In this document: one piece after another, positions 13,081 to 20,956 of the stretch
Position numbering within the stretch: position 1 is the stretch's first letter
Layout of the letters: each line of letters opens with the position of its first letter
NCBI GenBank assembly: GCA_002427885.1
Contig: DIZI01000028.1
Coordinates: 1 to 24,225 of the forward strand
Direction of reading: 5' to 3'
Length of the DNA stretch: 24,225 bases
Source of the DNA: Paludibacter sp. UBA6032
GTDB taxonomy: Bacteria; Bacteroidota; Bacteroidia; Bacteroidales; Paludibacteraceae
The notes under the pieces: model-generated
The model's input: the letters and a program-made list of their open reading frames with translations, nothing else
Told to the model about the DNA's origin: nothing
Databases searched by the model: none
Position numbers and translations under genes: made by a program

Positions 13081-14679
13081 ATGCATATGTATCGATTTAT
13101 TCCATTTACATTACTGATATTGATTGTTTTGAATTTAGTCGGTTGTTCATCCACAACCGATAAGCTGGGTACGGCCGAACGACTCATGGAAACGGCTCCC
13201 GATTCGGCTTTATCCATTTTAAAAGAAATCAATCCTGATTATTTAACCGGGCGTTCAGACGAGGCTTTATATGCCTTACTCATGACGCTGGCTCTGGATA
13301 AAAAAGATATCAGGTTGGAATCGGATTCGTTGATTCGAATCGCTGCGGAATATTACAATCAGAATGATCCTGTACGTGCCGGCTATGCCTGGTATTATAT
13401 GGCACGTTATGCCGGAAATCAGGGAAAATCAAAAGAGCAGGCCGCTGCTATATTCTCGGCAATGGAATTTGCAAAGAAAACGCGGGATTATTATTTACAG
13501 GGATTGCTGTATGTTGAAAAATCCAACTTATATGCTTCACAGTACCAAACCGACAGTGCCCTTGTTTATCGGAAATTATCCTATCGTGCTTTCAAAAAAA
13601 TCAACAATACCTATAATTGCGTCATAAATCTATTTAATATAGGACAAGTATATCAGCATGCACAACAAGCTGACAGTGCCATTATCTATTATTTACTGGC
13701 TAAAAAACTATCCAAAACACTTAACGATACCGTTATCAATTCTTCGGTGTTCAGAAGTCTGGCGGCAGGTTACATCCAAAAAGGGGATAATAAAAGAGCA
13801 TTATACTACATAAATCAAACTCCTTTGACTCATATACCCATTTACGATTCAAATACTACTTATTTAAAGGCACGGATTTTCATAGAGACCGGTAAATTCG
13901 ATTCGGCCCGTTATTATCTGAACCGGGTGAAAGAACCTCAGGAAATGGCGCCGGATTATTATCATCTGTGGCAAACCGTATATGAACATGAAGGGAACTA
14001 CCAAAAGGCGCTATATTATGCCAATAAGCTAACAGAAACGAAAGATTCAATATACAAACGGAAACTGGACATCAGTTTTGCCGGTCTGGAGAAAAAATAC
14101 AAATTCGAAAAACTGCAGGTATCAAATCAAAGGCTGACTATAAAGAATAACGAAAAAAAGATACTCCTCTTAATGGGAATAGTTATGATCAGTTTAACCT
14201 TACTTATCATGCTGTCGCGAAGTAATCGGGCGAAAAGACAGGAACTGAAAGATCAGATAAAACTGGTTGAGAAAGAGAAGGAAAACAGTCAATTACTTGA
14301 ACAACAAATTAAAATGCGCAACATTCTGCTTTTAAATGTTGAACAATACCGCCGGTATGCCATTAAACGTCCCGCACTTGCTTCCGAAAAGCAACCCGTG
14401 ATCAGTCCCATTCAGAATCTCACTTTCCACGAAGAATTAATTGCCTGTATGGATATTGAATACCACGATATTTCCAAAAGACTTGCGGACCGCTTTCCCG
14501 ATTTGACCGGACACGACATCCTTATCTGCTGCCTGATACTGGCCGGTTTTGAAAGCGGGATGATGGCGACTGTACTCGATATAAAAATCGAATCCATTAG
14601 CAAACAACGTTATCGTCTGCGCTCAAAACTCAACATGCAAAATTCCGACAATATGGTCGAATACCTGCGTAATTTTTGA
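13081..14679 (+). CDS. Membrane-tethered TPR regulator with C-terminal HTH
   Basis: The 532-aa product starts with a lipoprotein-type signal (LLILIVLNLVGC, Cys22). Residues about 30-345 form TPR-like helical repeats, with A/Y-rich helix pairs such as ALYALLMTLAL, AGYAWYYMARYAG and ALYYANKL. A single membrane helix lies at about 361-379 (ILLLMGIVMISLTLLIMLS). After it come a charged coiled coil (to about 420) and a C-terminal LuxR-like helix-turn-helix at about 478-520 (HDILICCLILAGFESGMMATVLDIKIES, RYRLRSKL). The layout implies a periplasmic TPR sensor coupled to a cytoplasmic DNA-binding domain, a common class of one-component regulators in Bacteroidales. The ATG at 13081 was preferred over the TTG at 13069; ATG 13087 is also possible. 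It is divergent from the surface-protein block and is its nearest regulator gene, but binding to those promoters is not shown. Confidence 0.85.
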   Translation: MHMYRFIPFTLLILIVLNLVGCSSTTDKLGTAERLMETAPDSALSILKEINPDYLTGRSDEALYALLMTLALDKKDIRLESDSLIRIAAEYYNQNDPVRAGYAWYYMARYAGNQGKSKEQAAAIFSAMEFAKKTRDYYLQGLLYVEKSNLYASQYQTDSALVYRKLSYRAFKKINNTYNCVINLFNIGQVYQHAQQADSAIIYYLLAKKLSKTLNDTVINSSVFRSLAAGYIQKGDNKRALYYINQTPLTHIPIYDSNTTYLKARIFIETGKFDSARYYLNRVKEPQEMAPDYYHLWQTVYEHEGNYQKALYYANKLTETKDSIYKRKLDISFAGLEKKYKFEKLQVSNQRLTIKNNEKKILLLMGIVMISLTLLIMLSRSNRAKRQELKDQIKLVEKEKENSQLLEQQIKMRNILLLNVEQYRRYAIKRPALASEKQPVISPIQNLTFHEELIACMDIEYHDISKRLADRFPDLTGHDILICCLILAGFESGMMATVLDIKIESISKQRYRLRSKLNMQNSDNMVEYLRNF

Positions 14680-14722
14680 TTTAATTTTAACTGTTTTCTG
14701 CCCTTTTTTGCCTTCAAAAACC

Positions 14723-14840
14723 CTTGTCCATATAAGCCCTTTTTTTGACCTCTTTAAACACCTGTAATTCAATTTATTGCAACAACGCCTTTTGGGGCTT
14801 GTCCATATAATAAATATTGAAGATTTCGAATCTTGTCCAT
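14723..14840. repeat. Three CTTGTCCAT direct repeats upstream of the T9SS gene
   Basis: CTTGTCCAT occurs at 14723-14731, 14798-14806 and 14832-14840. The first two extend to CTTGTCCATATAA and the third to CTTGTCCATTTAT. They lie in the 412-bp gap 14680-15091, which holds no gene that I can support. They may be regulator sites or relics of a duplication. Confidence 0.6.
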
Positions 14841-14902
14841 TTATTTTATTTTAATTTGCATAGCGATCAATCAAAAAATCGGTTGTTGAAAAATGAGGTG
14901 TC

Positions 14903-14936
14903 GCGTGACTGTAAGTATTTCTGAAACAGATCACGC
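14903..14936 (+). other. Hairpin in the region upstream of the T9SS gene
   Basis: GCGTGACTG (14903-14911) pairs with CAG-A-TCACGC (14927-14936): nine base pairs, a single bulged A and a 15-nt loop. It is not followed by a U tract, so it is not a standard terminator. It could be part of a structured leader. I recognise no riboswitch class. Confidence 0.4.
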
Positions 14937-15091
14937 CAAAAATGCAGCTAACTTCGACAGCTTAATTTCTTCCGTAATTGCTTTTGGAGAGATATACAAC
15001 CCCAAAAGAAAGTGTAAAAACTAAAAAAAAAGATCTTCAGATTGATAGAAATAACAAACAAACAAAATATAAAATTTTAATATGTAACTTT

Positions 15092-18000
15092 ATGAAAATG
15101 ATTAAACATCTAATCTTGATTTTCTTGTTTTTTATTACTGAATTTTCAGTAAATGCGCAGTGTGAACTAGTAACCTGTGTAAAAAAAAATGTAACCTGTG
15201 GTGATTCGGTACAGTTAGACGCCGAACCAATTCTTGACGGAGTTTGGGATTCTGTTCATACAGGATTAACAGATAATTTTAATTCTATTTATTTCAGAGA
15301 CAGTAACACTGGTTTTGCAGGAACAACTACCGGTGGTATTTATAAAACTTCCGATGGTGGAACTAACTGGATTAGTAAGTCATCCGGAACAACAAGTAGT
15401 TTAATTGCAATTCGTTTTTTTGATAAGAATGCAGGATATGCTGTTGGAACAAACAGTACAATAATAAAAACTACCGATGGAGGTGAAAGCTGGGTTCCTG
15501 TAAATTCGGGAACTACTACTATAATATTCCGTTCATTGTATATACAAAATGAAAATACCATATTCGTTGTTGGAAATAACATTGTTATGAAAACGATAGA
15601 TGGTGGGCAAACATGGACTGAAAGTCAATTGAGCAGTACACTTTTTGATATCACTTTTACATCGGTTAATAATGGATATATAAGTGGATCAGCCGGAACA
15701 ATATATCAAACAAAAGATGGTGGAATGACATGGATAAAACAAATAACCAATATGAATAGACCTCTATATTCGCTTTCTTTCGTTTCAGATTCTATAGGAT
15801 ATTCAGGTGGAGGAAATTCACTACTTAAATTTTCAAGTGGAATGTCGAGTGCTGAAAATATTATTTTACCAATGCTTTTACCTTCCAGTATTATAAAAAC
15901 GATCTATTTTTTTAATGCAGATTGTGGTTATATTACAGGATATGACGGTATACTTAATTTTGCTTTTGTTTTCAAAACGACTGATGGTGGTCAAAACTGG
16001 TATCAGGTAGCTAACTTTGTATCAAAAAAATCAATGTGTGGAAGTTTTATTGGCTTAAATAGAGGATATATTTGTGGTTCGGGAGGATTTATGGCCAAAC
16101 TCAAGGTAGATTTTCCTACAGTAGAAAACTATTCCTGGACACCTACTACAGGATTAAATAATCCGAACATAAAAAATCCTAAAGCAAGTCCATCAGAACT
16201 TACCTTGTATGAAGTTACAAGAAACGCTAACGGTTGTAATACAACTGCTTCAGTTTATGTAAATAATGCACCTTTATATGTAAATGCAGGTTCAACTAAA
16301 CACATAGTATGTGAAGGAAGTACACAACTTGGTCCTGTTGTTACAAGTTACAGCGGTACAGCTAGACTACGTTATAAATGGACACCTTCTACAGGTCTAG
16401 ATAATGATACAATTGCAACTCCAACAGCTTCTGTATCACAAAAAACAACTTATACTGTACAGGTAACAACTCCGGCAGGTTGTACTGGGACAGCATCTAC
16501 AATAGTAGATAATGTGCCACTAAAAGTTAATGCAGGGATTGATCAGTCAATAAGTTGCGGAGGAACTACACAACTTGCAGTTAGTTCAAATTATAGCGGA
16601 ACAAATATTCTTAGTTATATATGGAAACCATCTACAGGTTTAAGCAATGACACTTTAGCTAATCCACTATGCTCCCCAACTGTTACAACCACTTATATAC
16701 TAACTGTTAATTCAACTTCTGGTTGTATTTCGAAAGATACCGTTGTTGTTACAGTTAATCCATTGACTATAAATGCAGGGGTAGATCAGACAATAAGTTG
16801 TGGTGGTAGTGTTCAATTATCAACTATCACAAATTACACAGGTACAGGTAATTTAAAATATAAATGGACACCTTCCATTGGATTAAGCAGTGATACTGTT
16901 GCCAGTCCTATTGCTTCACCAACAAGTACAACAACTTATTACGTAACTATAACTGCTCCGTCAGGATGTAATGCAACTGATAATGTAATAGTAACAGTTA
17001 ATCCGCTTGTTATTAATGTAGGAAGCGATATTTCTGCCACCTGTGGTTCTTCGGTACAATTGGGCATCTCTTCGTCTAATTATAATGGTACAGATTCTAT
17101 TAAATACAAATGGAGTCCATCTACAGGTTTAAGTAATGACACAATTGCCAATCCTGTAGCTACAGCAGCTAATATAACTTATACACTTACAGCAACTACT
17201 GCAAAAGGATGTTCTGCGACTGATAATATTGTTATTAATATTATTCCTATGAATGCTCCTGCCATTAGTTATATTGGTATTAATGAAAAAAACAAAAACA
17301 TTATTTACTGGTCAAAACCATTGGATGTAAAAATTAACACCTTCAATATTTATAAGGAAACAAATGTTACCAATTCTTATATTAATGTTGGTACTATTCC
17401 CTTTGATTCGGTTGCTGTATTTATAGATATGAACTCAAATCCTGATGTACAATCCAATAAGTATAAATTGTCTATTACAGATGGCTGTGGAAACGAAACA
17501 GCTCTAAGTACCTATCATAAAACCATGCATCTTACTATAAATAAAGGAATAAATAATATCTGGAATTTAATTTGGGAACCCTACGAAGGATATCAGGTAT
17601 CGACCTATAATATATACAGAGGAACCAAACCCGAAAATATTCAAATTATTGGATCACTCTCTGGAAGTAATTCTCAATTTTCTGATTACACAGCACCGGA
17701 AGGAATAGTTTATTATCAGGTCGAGGCGGTTAGTACAACTATTGCCGGAGTAAAACAACAAATTAAATCAAGTATAAAATCGGATAACCTGTCTGTATAT
17801 TCTTCACGTTCCAACATAGCAACAAATGGAATTTCTGGTTTAATAGAACTTTCTGATATTTCAAATCAATTCACGATTACACCTAATCCTGCTACTGACA
17901 GAATTCAATTATCTATAAATTCCGAAAACTTTGAACCAATGAAAGTAAGTATTTATAATATATTGGGCTCAGTAGTTATGACAGAAACAGTTACTCAAAA

Positions 18001-18103
18001 GGTTTCGGAAATATTTACGTACAAGCTGAAAAGCGGTGTATATATGATTGAAGTTAAATCAGCTAAAAGCTCAGGAATTCAAAGACTTATAGTTAAGAAA
18101 TAA
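15092..18103 (+). CDS. Large T9SS cargo protein with Ycf48-like and Ig-like repeats
   Basis: The 1003-aa product has a signal peptide (IKHLILIFLFFITEFSVNAQ, cleavage near residue 22). Residues about 45-335 hold Ycf48/BNR-like beta-propeller repeats, each with a T/M-x-D-GG-x-x-W signature (KTSDGGTNW, KTTDGGESW, KTIDGGQTW, QTKDGGMTW, KTTDGGQNW). Five Ig-like repeats of about 81 residues follow (about 345-735), each with W-x-P-S/T-x-G-L-x-N/S and a Cys-bearing xGC segment before a VNPL-like junction. Residues about 735-910 look like fibronectin-type domains (SKPLDVKINTFNIYKE, WEPYEGYQVSTYNIYRG). The end is a type A T9SS sorting domain (FTITPNPATDRIQLSI, VSIYNILGSVV, LKSGVYMIEVKSA). It should be a surface or secreted adhesin-like protein. 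The start was set at the ATG at 15092 because the signal peptide begins there; the frame is open upstream to a TTG at 14978. ATG 15098 is equally possible. No shared-type promoter is present. Confidence 0.87.
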   Translation: MKMIKHLILIFLFFITEFSVNAQCELVTCVKKNVTCGDSVQLDAEPILDGVWDSVHTGLTDNFNSIYFRDSNTGFAGTTTGGIYKTSDGGTNWISKSSGTTSSLIAIRFFDKNAGYAVGTNSTIIKTTDGGESWVPVNSGTTTIIFRSLYIQNENTIFVVGNNIVMKTIDGGQTWTESQLSSTLFDITFTSVNNGYISGSAGTIYQTKDGGMTWIKQITNMNRPLYSLSFVSDSIGYSGGGNSLLKFSSGMSSAENIILPMLLPSSIIKTIYFFNADCGYITGYDGILNFAFVFKTTDGGQNWYQVANFVSKKSMCGSFIGLNRGYICGSGGFMAKLKVDFPTVENYSWTPTTGLNNPNIKNPKASPSELTLYEVTRNANGCNTTASVYVNNAPLYVNAGSTKHIVCEGSTQLGPVVTSYSGTARLRYKWTPSTGLDNDTIATPTASVSQKTTYTVQVTTPAGCTGTASTIVDNVPLKVNAGIDQSISCGGTTQLAVSSNYSGTNILSYIWKPSTGLSNDTLANPLCSPTVTTTYILTVNSTSGCISKDTVVVTVNPLTINAGVDQTISCGGSVQLSTITNYTGTGNLKYKWTPSIGLSSDTVASPIASPTSTTTYYVTITAPSGCNATDNVIVTVNPLVINVGSDISATCGSSVQLGISSSNYNGTDSIKYKWSPSTGLSNDTIANPVATAANITYTLTATTAKGCSATDNIVINIIPMNAPAISYIGINEKNKNIIYWSKPLDVKINTFNIYKETNVTNSYINVGTIPFDSVAVFIDMNSNPDVQSNKYKLSITDGCGNETALSTYHKTMHLTINKGINNIWNLIWEPYEGYQVSTYNIYRGTKPENIQIIGSLSGSNSQFSDYTAPEGIVYYQVEAVSTTIAGVKQQIKSSIKSDNLSVYSSRSNIATNGISGLIELSDISNQFTITPNPATDRIQLSINSENFEPMKVSIYNILGSVVMTETVTQKVSEIFTYKLKSGVYMIEVKSAKSSGIQRLIVKK

Positions 18104-18185
18104 GTTTTCTAAATTGAGATAAACTAAATGAAACGAGAATTATTCTGAATCGAAATAGAACTAACTCAAAATGAAAACGGCCTAG

Positions 18186-18371
18186 CCCCTAACACACGCC
18201 TATGGGCACCTGCTGGCTGACCCCGATAGATCGGGGCAAGCTATGCACTTAGCAGCATTTGCTCCCGCTTTCACTTTTTCTCCCGATAGCTATCGGGATT
18301 GCGAAAGTGAAAGCACCCGCATCCCGATAGCTATCGAGGACGCAGGTGCGCATAGATTCGGTCGTTAGCAG
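18186..18371 (+). other. attC-like site A (long, palindromic)
   Basis: TAACACACGCCT (18190-18201) on the left and CGGTCGTTAG (18359-18368) on the right are the conserved core arms. The ends pair over a long imperfect stem: CTAAC with GTTAG, then TATGGGCACCTGC (18201-18213) with GCAGGTGCGCATA (18342-18354). Inside are a GCTTTCACTTT/AAAGTGAAAGC stem and three copies of the GATAGCTATC palindrome family. The layout resembles an integron attC site, but with a non-standard R' (GTTAGCA). It may close an earlier cassette whose start is not in the window. Confidence 0.5.
18221..18338. repeat. GATAGCTATC palindrome family, copies 3-5, inside site A
   Basis: CCCCGATAGATCGGGG lies at 18221-18236, TCCCGATAGCTATCGGGA at 18281-18298, and a copy with one arm changed (TCCCGATAGCTATCGAGGA) at about 18322-18338. 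The middle one sits at the tip of the GCTTTCACTTT hairpin. Confidence 0.85.
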
Positions 18372-19622
18372 TAAGCATAAAAAAAATAGAAGACGATGAA
18401 AAAAATCATGACAATTGCACTTTCGACACTTTTTGTGTTGACTATTTACGCACAGACTGAATCAACAATACTTGAAAAAGCAAACGGACTCGTGGTAAAT
18501 AAAAAGTACGAAACCGCATTCAAAACACTTCAAGACTTTGATCCTAAGAACGAAAATCCTAACATAGTTTTATTAAAAGAGGACATTGCGTTGAATTATT
18601 TCGTTACTAGTATAATGCATGAAATGTTTGCATTTAAAGACCTGAAAGAAAATGAAGATATTATGGACTTTAGAGGTAAAAATGGTTCGTTTGGAATGTA
18701 TAACTTCTCAATTGATTCAATACTTGGGAAACTCATACAAATTTATCCAGACAACTATAAACTATACAAAGGACTTGGTGATTTTTATTATCAAGCACAA
18801 CTGAAATATGGTGGAAAGTGGCTTAAAGATGAAGAAACACTTACAAATTTAATCATTAAAAATTATCAAGTTGCAATTGATCATAAAATTGCTGACGACA
18901 AAGTATATTACGCAACAGGATATCAATATCTTACACAAAGCAAATACAAAGAAGCAATTCCACTTTTTCTGAAATCAATAGAACTAAATAATGACTTCTC
19001 AGATGCACATTATAACCTCGCTTTTGCATACCTTTATGTAGACGACAGAGAAAACGCATTGAAATATGCAAAGAATTCACTTGAACTTTATAAAGACGCT
19101 GAACTTAAAAGTGATGCAGCGAGAATGATTGCACAAATTTATTCGGAACTTAAAGACAATAATAATGCTATCAAATACTATGAACTTGCAGACAAGATAG
19201 ACAAAGAAAATTATTACAATCTAAAACCACTTCTTGCTCTCTATGTTGAAACTAATAATCCGAAGAAAGAAGAAATGTTGAATTCATTTTACAATCTAGC
19301 ACCCGACAAACCGACAATTTATAATGATCTTGGAAATATCTACTTTGAAAACAAAAAGACTGGTGAACTTATAGAATTTTTCAAATCAAAACTACTGACT
19401 TACAAAAATGAAAACAAGATTATAGGTAACTTGAATTTTTATTTGGGACGACTTTACATTGACTCTGACAAGAAAACTGCTAAAGAGTATTTTCTAAAGG
19501 CAAAGTCTACTTTTTCAATTATTTACGACAAAAACAATCAAGTTTTCAAAGCAATTGAAGACGGAATTAAACAGACAAAAAATTGACAACCAAATGCCTA
19601 CTGCTAACACACGCCTCGGTCG
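18365..19622 (+). mobile_element. Candidate integron-type cassette 1 (secreted TPR gene)
   Basis: The unit runs from the TTAG of site A to the G of GTTAG in site B and holds one gene in the usual orientation. Its first bases TTAGCAGTAAGC are complementary at 11 of 12 positions to its last bases GCCTACTGCTAA (19596-19607). That match would rebuild a symmetric attC stem if the unit were circularised between G and TTAG. No integrase gene is in the window. Confidence 0.5.
18396..19586 (+). CDS. Secreted TPR protein, candidate cassette gene
   Basis: The 396-aa product begins with a signal peptide (MKKIMTIALSTLFVLTIYAQ, cleavage near residue 19), so it is exported. The rest is helical and tetratricopeptide-like. 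Recognisable TPR motifs include YKEAIPLFLKSIELNNDFSDAHYNLAFAYLYVDD, ENALKYAKNSLELY, NAIKYYELADKID and PTIYNDLGNIYFEN. TPRs bind other proteins or peptides; no partner can be named here, and no catalytic domain is seen. The ATG at 18396 has a GAAGA-like ribosome-binding stretch just before it and lies 28 bp after site A. The stop at 19586 is 17 bp before site B. The tight fit between recombination-like sites suggests a gene cassette. Its lysine- and asparagine-rich, AT-rich composition is only mildly different from its neighbours. Confidence 0.82.
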   Translation: MKKIMTIALSTLFVLTIYAQTESTILEKANGLVVNKKYETAFKTLQDFDPKNENPNIVLLKEDIALNYFVTSIMHEMFAFKDLKENEDIMDFRGKNGSFGMYNFSIDSILGKLIQIYPDNYKLYKGLGDFYYQAQLKYGGKWLKDEETLTNLIIKNYQVAIDHKIADDKVYYATGYQYLTQSKYKEAIPLFLKSIELNNDFSDAHYNLAFAYLYVDDRENALKYAKNSLELYKDAELKSDAARMIAQIYSELKDNNNAIKYYELADKIDKENYYNLKPLLALYVETNNPKKEEMLNSFYNLAPDKPTIYNDLGNIYFENKKTGELIEFFKSKLLTYKNENKIIGNLNFYLGRLYIDSDKKTAKEYFLKAKSTFSIIYDKNNQVFKAIEDGIKQTKN

Positions 19623-19634
19623 TTAGGCGGTATT
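19594..19634 (+). other. attC-like site B (short)
   Basis: TAACACACGCCT (19605-19616) is followed directly by CGGTCGTTAGGC (19617-19628), with CTAAC/GTTAG as the outer pair. GTTAGGC fits the integron R' consensus GTTRRRY. The site is shorter than classic attC sites. Only 141 bp separate the flanking genes, and I see no other gene there. Confidence 0.5.
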
Positions 19635-20326
19635 TTAGAAAAAACAACAACTAGGACAACGAACATACAAACATTGAATTATAGCGACTTAATTATCAGT
19701 TAAACGTAATTCAAAAATATTGACATTATGAATGAATCCACAACAAAGGATAACAGAAAATTTATCATACGAGAACCTCTTGTTGAAAATGCAGAAGAAA
19801 TTATTGACTACTCCAAGATATTATTTGCATCTACTGACCAGGTTTTGACAACATTGGAGGAATATACTATTACAGTTGAAAGCGAAAAACAATGGATAGA
19901 AAAGATAAATGGAGACCCCAATTCATTGATTCTTATTGCTGAGATAAACAAAAATATTGTTGGACTACTGTTCTTTATCTCAAATTCAAAAAAGAAGATT
20001 TCCCATACTGGAGAATTCGGAGTTAATGTACATCCAAAATACCAAGGAATAGGAATTGGTTATGCGTTAATCGAGAACTTATTGAAATGGGCAAGACAAA
20101 ATGAACAAATTGAAAAGTTATTTTTGCAGGTATTTGCCTCAAATGAAAGAGCAATTAGATTATATAAAAAATTTGGATTTATTGAGGAGGGAAGATTTGT
20201 TAAAGCAGCAAAACAATTAGATGGTCAATACATTGACATCATACAAATGTATATTGAAACTAAATAAAAAACACCACATAACACACGCCTGCTCCCTATT
20301 CGTCCCGGTTTGCACATTTGCAGTCG
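19623..20326 (+). mobile_element. Candidate integron-type cassette 2 (GNAT gene)
   Basis: The unit runs from TTAG of site B to the G before TTGTCTAG in site C. Its first bases TTAGGCGGTATT are complementary at 9 of 12 positions to its last bases AACACCACATAA (20270-20281). It contains a single gene. The end match is weaker than in cassette 1. Confidence 0.42.
19728..20267 (+). CDS. GNAT-family N-acetyltransferase, candidate cassette gene
   Basis: The 179-aa product has the size and layout of a GCN5-related N-acetyltransferase. It shows an N-terminal substrate-side region (FIIREPLVENAEEIIDYSK), a central beta strand (LILIAEINKNIVGLLFFI), and the acetyl-CoA motif GVNVHPKYQGIGIGYALIENL, where QGIGIG is the pyrophosphate-binding loop. 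The motif B region is NERAIRLYKKFGFIEEGR. The C-terminus (KAAKQLDGQYIDIIQMYIE) resembles RimL- or PhnO-like members. It should transfer an acetyl group from acetyl-CoA to an amine, but the substrate cannot be told from the sequence. GNAT genes are among the most frequent cargoes of integron cassettes, which fits the attC-like sites on both sides. The ATG at 19728 is 102 bp after site B; the stop at 20267 is 11 bp before site C. Confidence 0.88.
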   Translation: MNESTTKDNRKFIIREPLVENAEEIIDYSKILFASTDQVLTTLEEYTITVESEKQWIEKINGDPNSLILIAEINKNIVGLLFFISNSKKKISHTGEFGVNVHPKYQGIGIGYALIENLLKWARQNEQIEKLFLQVFASNERAIRLYKKFGFIEEGRFVKAAKQLDGQYIDIIQMYIETK

Positions 20327-20362
20327 TTGTCTAGCGCAAGTCTGAGCGAAGCGGGGACTTGT
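20268..20362 (+). other. attC-like site C and adjacent AGCGCAAGTC hairpin
   Basis: TAACACACGCCT (20279-20290) repeats the left arm exactly. The right arm is degenerate (AGTCGTTGTCTAGC, 20322-20335). Next to it AGCGCAAGTC (20333-20342) pairs with GACTTGTGCT (20356-20365) around a purine-rich loop. The site would end cassette 2, but no further cassette gene follows. Confidence 0.4.
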
Positions 20363-20371
20363 GCTGGAAAT

Positions 20372-20453
20372 AGTTTAAGTTTGTAACTTTGACATTGTCA
20401 GTTGAAAACTGCATTGGTTTTCAGTCCAAGTTACACTTCGTTAAACTTGAACT
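20372..20453. other. 82-bp nested imperfect palindrome in the non-coding stretch
   Basis: AGTTTAAGTTT (20372-20382) pairs with AAACTTGAACT (20443-20453), GTAACTT with AAGTTAC further in, and AGTTGAAAAC (20400-20409) with GTTTTCAGT at the tip. The nested pairings suggest a structured RNA or a folded recombination site. The 689-bp stretch 20268-20956 holds no gene that I can support. Confidence 0.5.
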
Positions 20454-20554
20454 ATCCACAGATTACATATATAGACTTGGACTAAGAGAGGAACACTCCG
20501 TCCTAGCAGATATGCATATTAGATGAGTAAAGTTTGGAACTAGTGGGTGGGTCC

Positions 20555-20572
20555 CCCCGATAGCTATCGGGG
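20555..20572. repeat. CCCCGATAGCTATCGGGG palindrome, copy 6
   Basis: This is a perfect 18-bp palindrome of the GATAGCTATC family. Confidence 0.9.
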
Positions 20573-20608
20573 CTATCGCGGATGTGATCCCACCCTTTGT
20601 ATTATAAG

Positions 20609-20628
20609 GTCCCGAATTCTATCGGGAC
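20609..20628. repeat. GTCCCGAATTCTATCGGGAC palindrome, copy 7 (altered centre)
   Basis: The arms GTCCCGA and TCGGGAC are kept and the centre has changed. It lies near a GCTCCGTAGGAGC hairpin at 20659-20671. Confidence 0.8.
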
Positions 20629-20716
20629 GGTAGTAGTAAAGGATTATTTAGTTTTTAAGCTCCGTAGGAGCGATATTATACAATCATTAAAAAGTCAGGA
20701 CGAACTCATTATATGG

Positions 20717-20734
20717 TCCCGATAGCTATCGGGA
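20717..20734. repeat. TCCCGATAGCTATCGGGA palindrome, copy 8
   Basis: It is identical to the copy at 12265-12282. Confidence 0.9.
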
Positions 20735-20788
20735 TATAATCCGAAATAAACAAATCCGACGAGCGGCTGGACACGCTACCGGACTAAA

Positions 20789-20805
20789 TCCCGATAGCTT
20801 CGGGA
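20789..20805. repeat. TCCCGATAGCTTCGGGA palindrome, copy 9 (one base short)
   Basis: One base of the centre is lost, and both arms are intact. Confidence 0.85.
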
Positions 20806-20862
20806 TTACTATTTTATTGATATACAACAATATCAAATTCACAAAACGGTTCTGTTTTCTAT

Positions 20863-20904
20863 ACAAAAAAGAGTATCATTCATCGTAAGATGAACCATAC
20901 TCTT
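20863..20904 (-). terminator. Terminator of the kinase/response-regulator operon
   Basis: AAGAGTAT (20869-20876) pairs with ATACTCTT (20897-20904), with an inner TTCATC/GATGAA stem. The A tract just before gives a U run on the minus strand. It lies about 50 bp after the stop at 20957. Confidence 0.85.
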
Positions 20905-20912
20905 AATATTAA

Positions 20913-20930
20913 TCCCGATAGCTATCGGGA
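20913..20930. repeat. TCCCGATAGCTATCGGGA palindrome, copy 10
   Basis: An identical family member lies between the response regulator stop and its terminator. Confidence 0.9.
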
Positions 20931-20956
20931 GTAAATGAATAAAATTGTAAATGTAA

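Noticed and set aside
14978..15091. TTG start giving a 38-residue extension of the T9SS protein
   Set aside because: The extension is lysine-rich and precedes a normal signal peptide at the ATG at 15092; no ribosome-binding site supports it.
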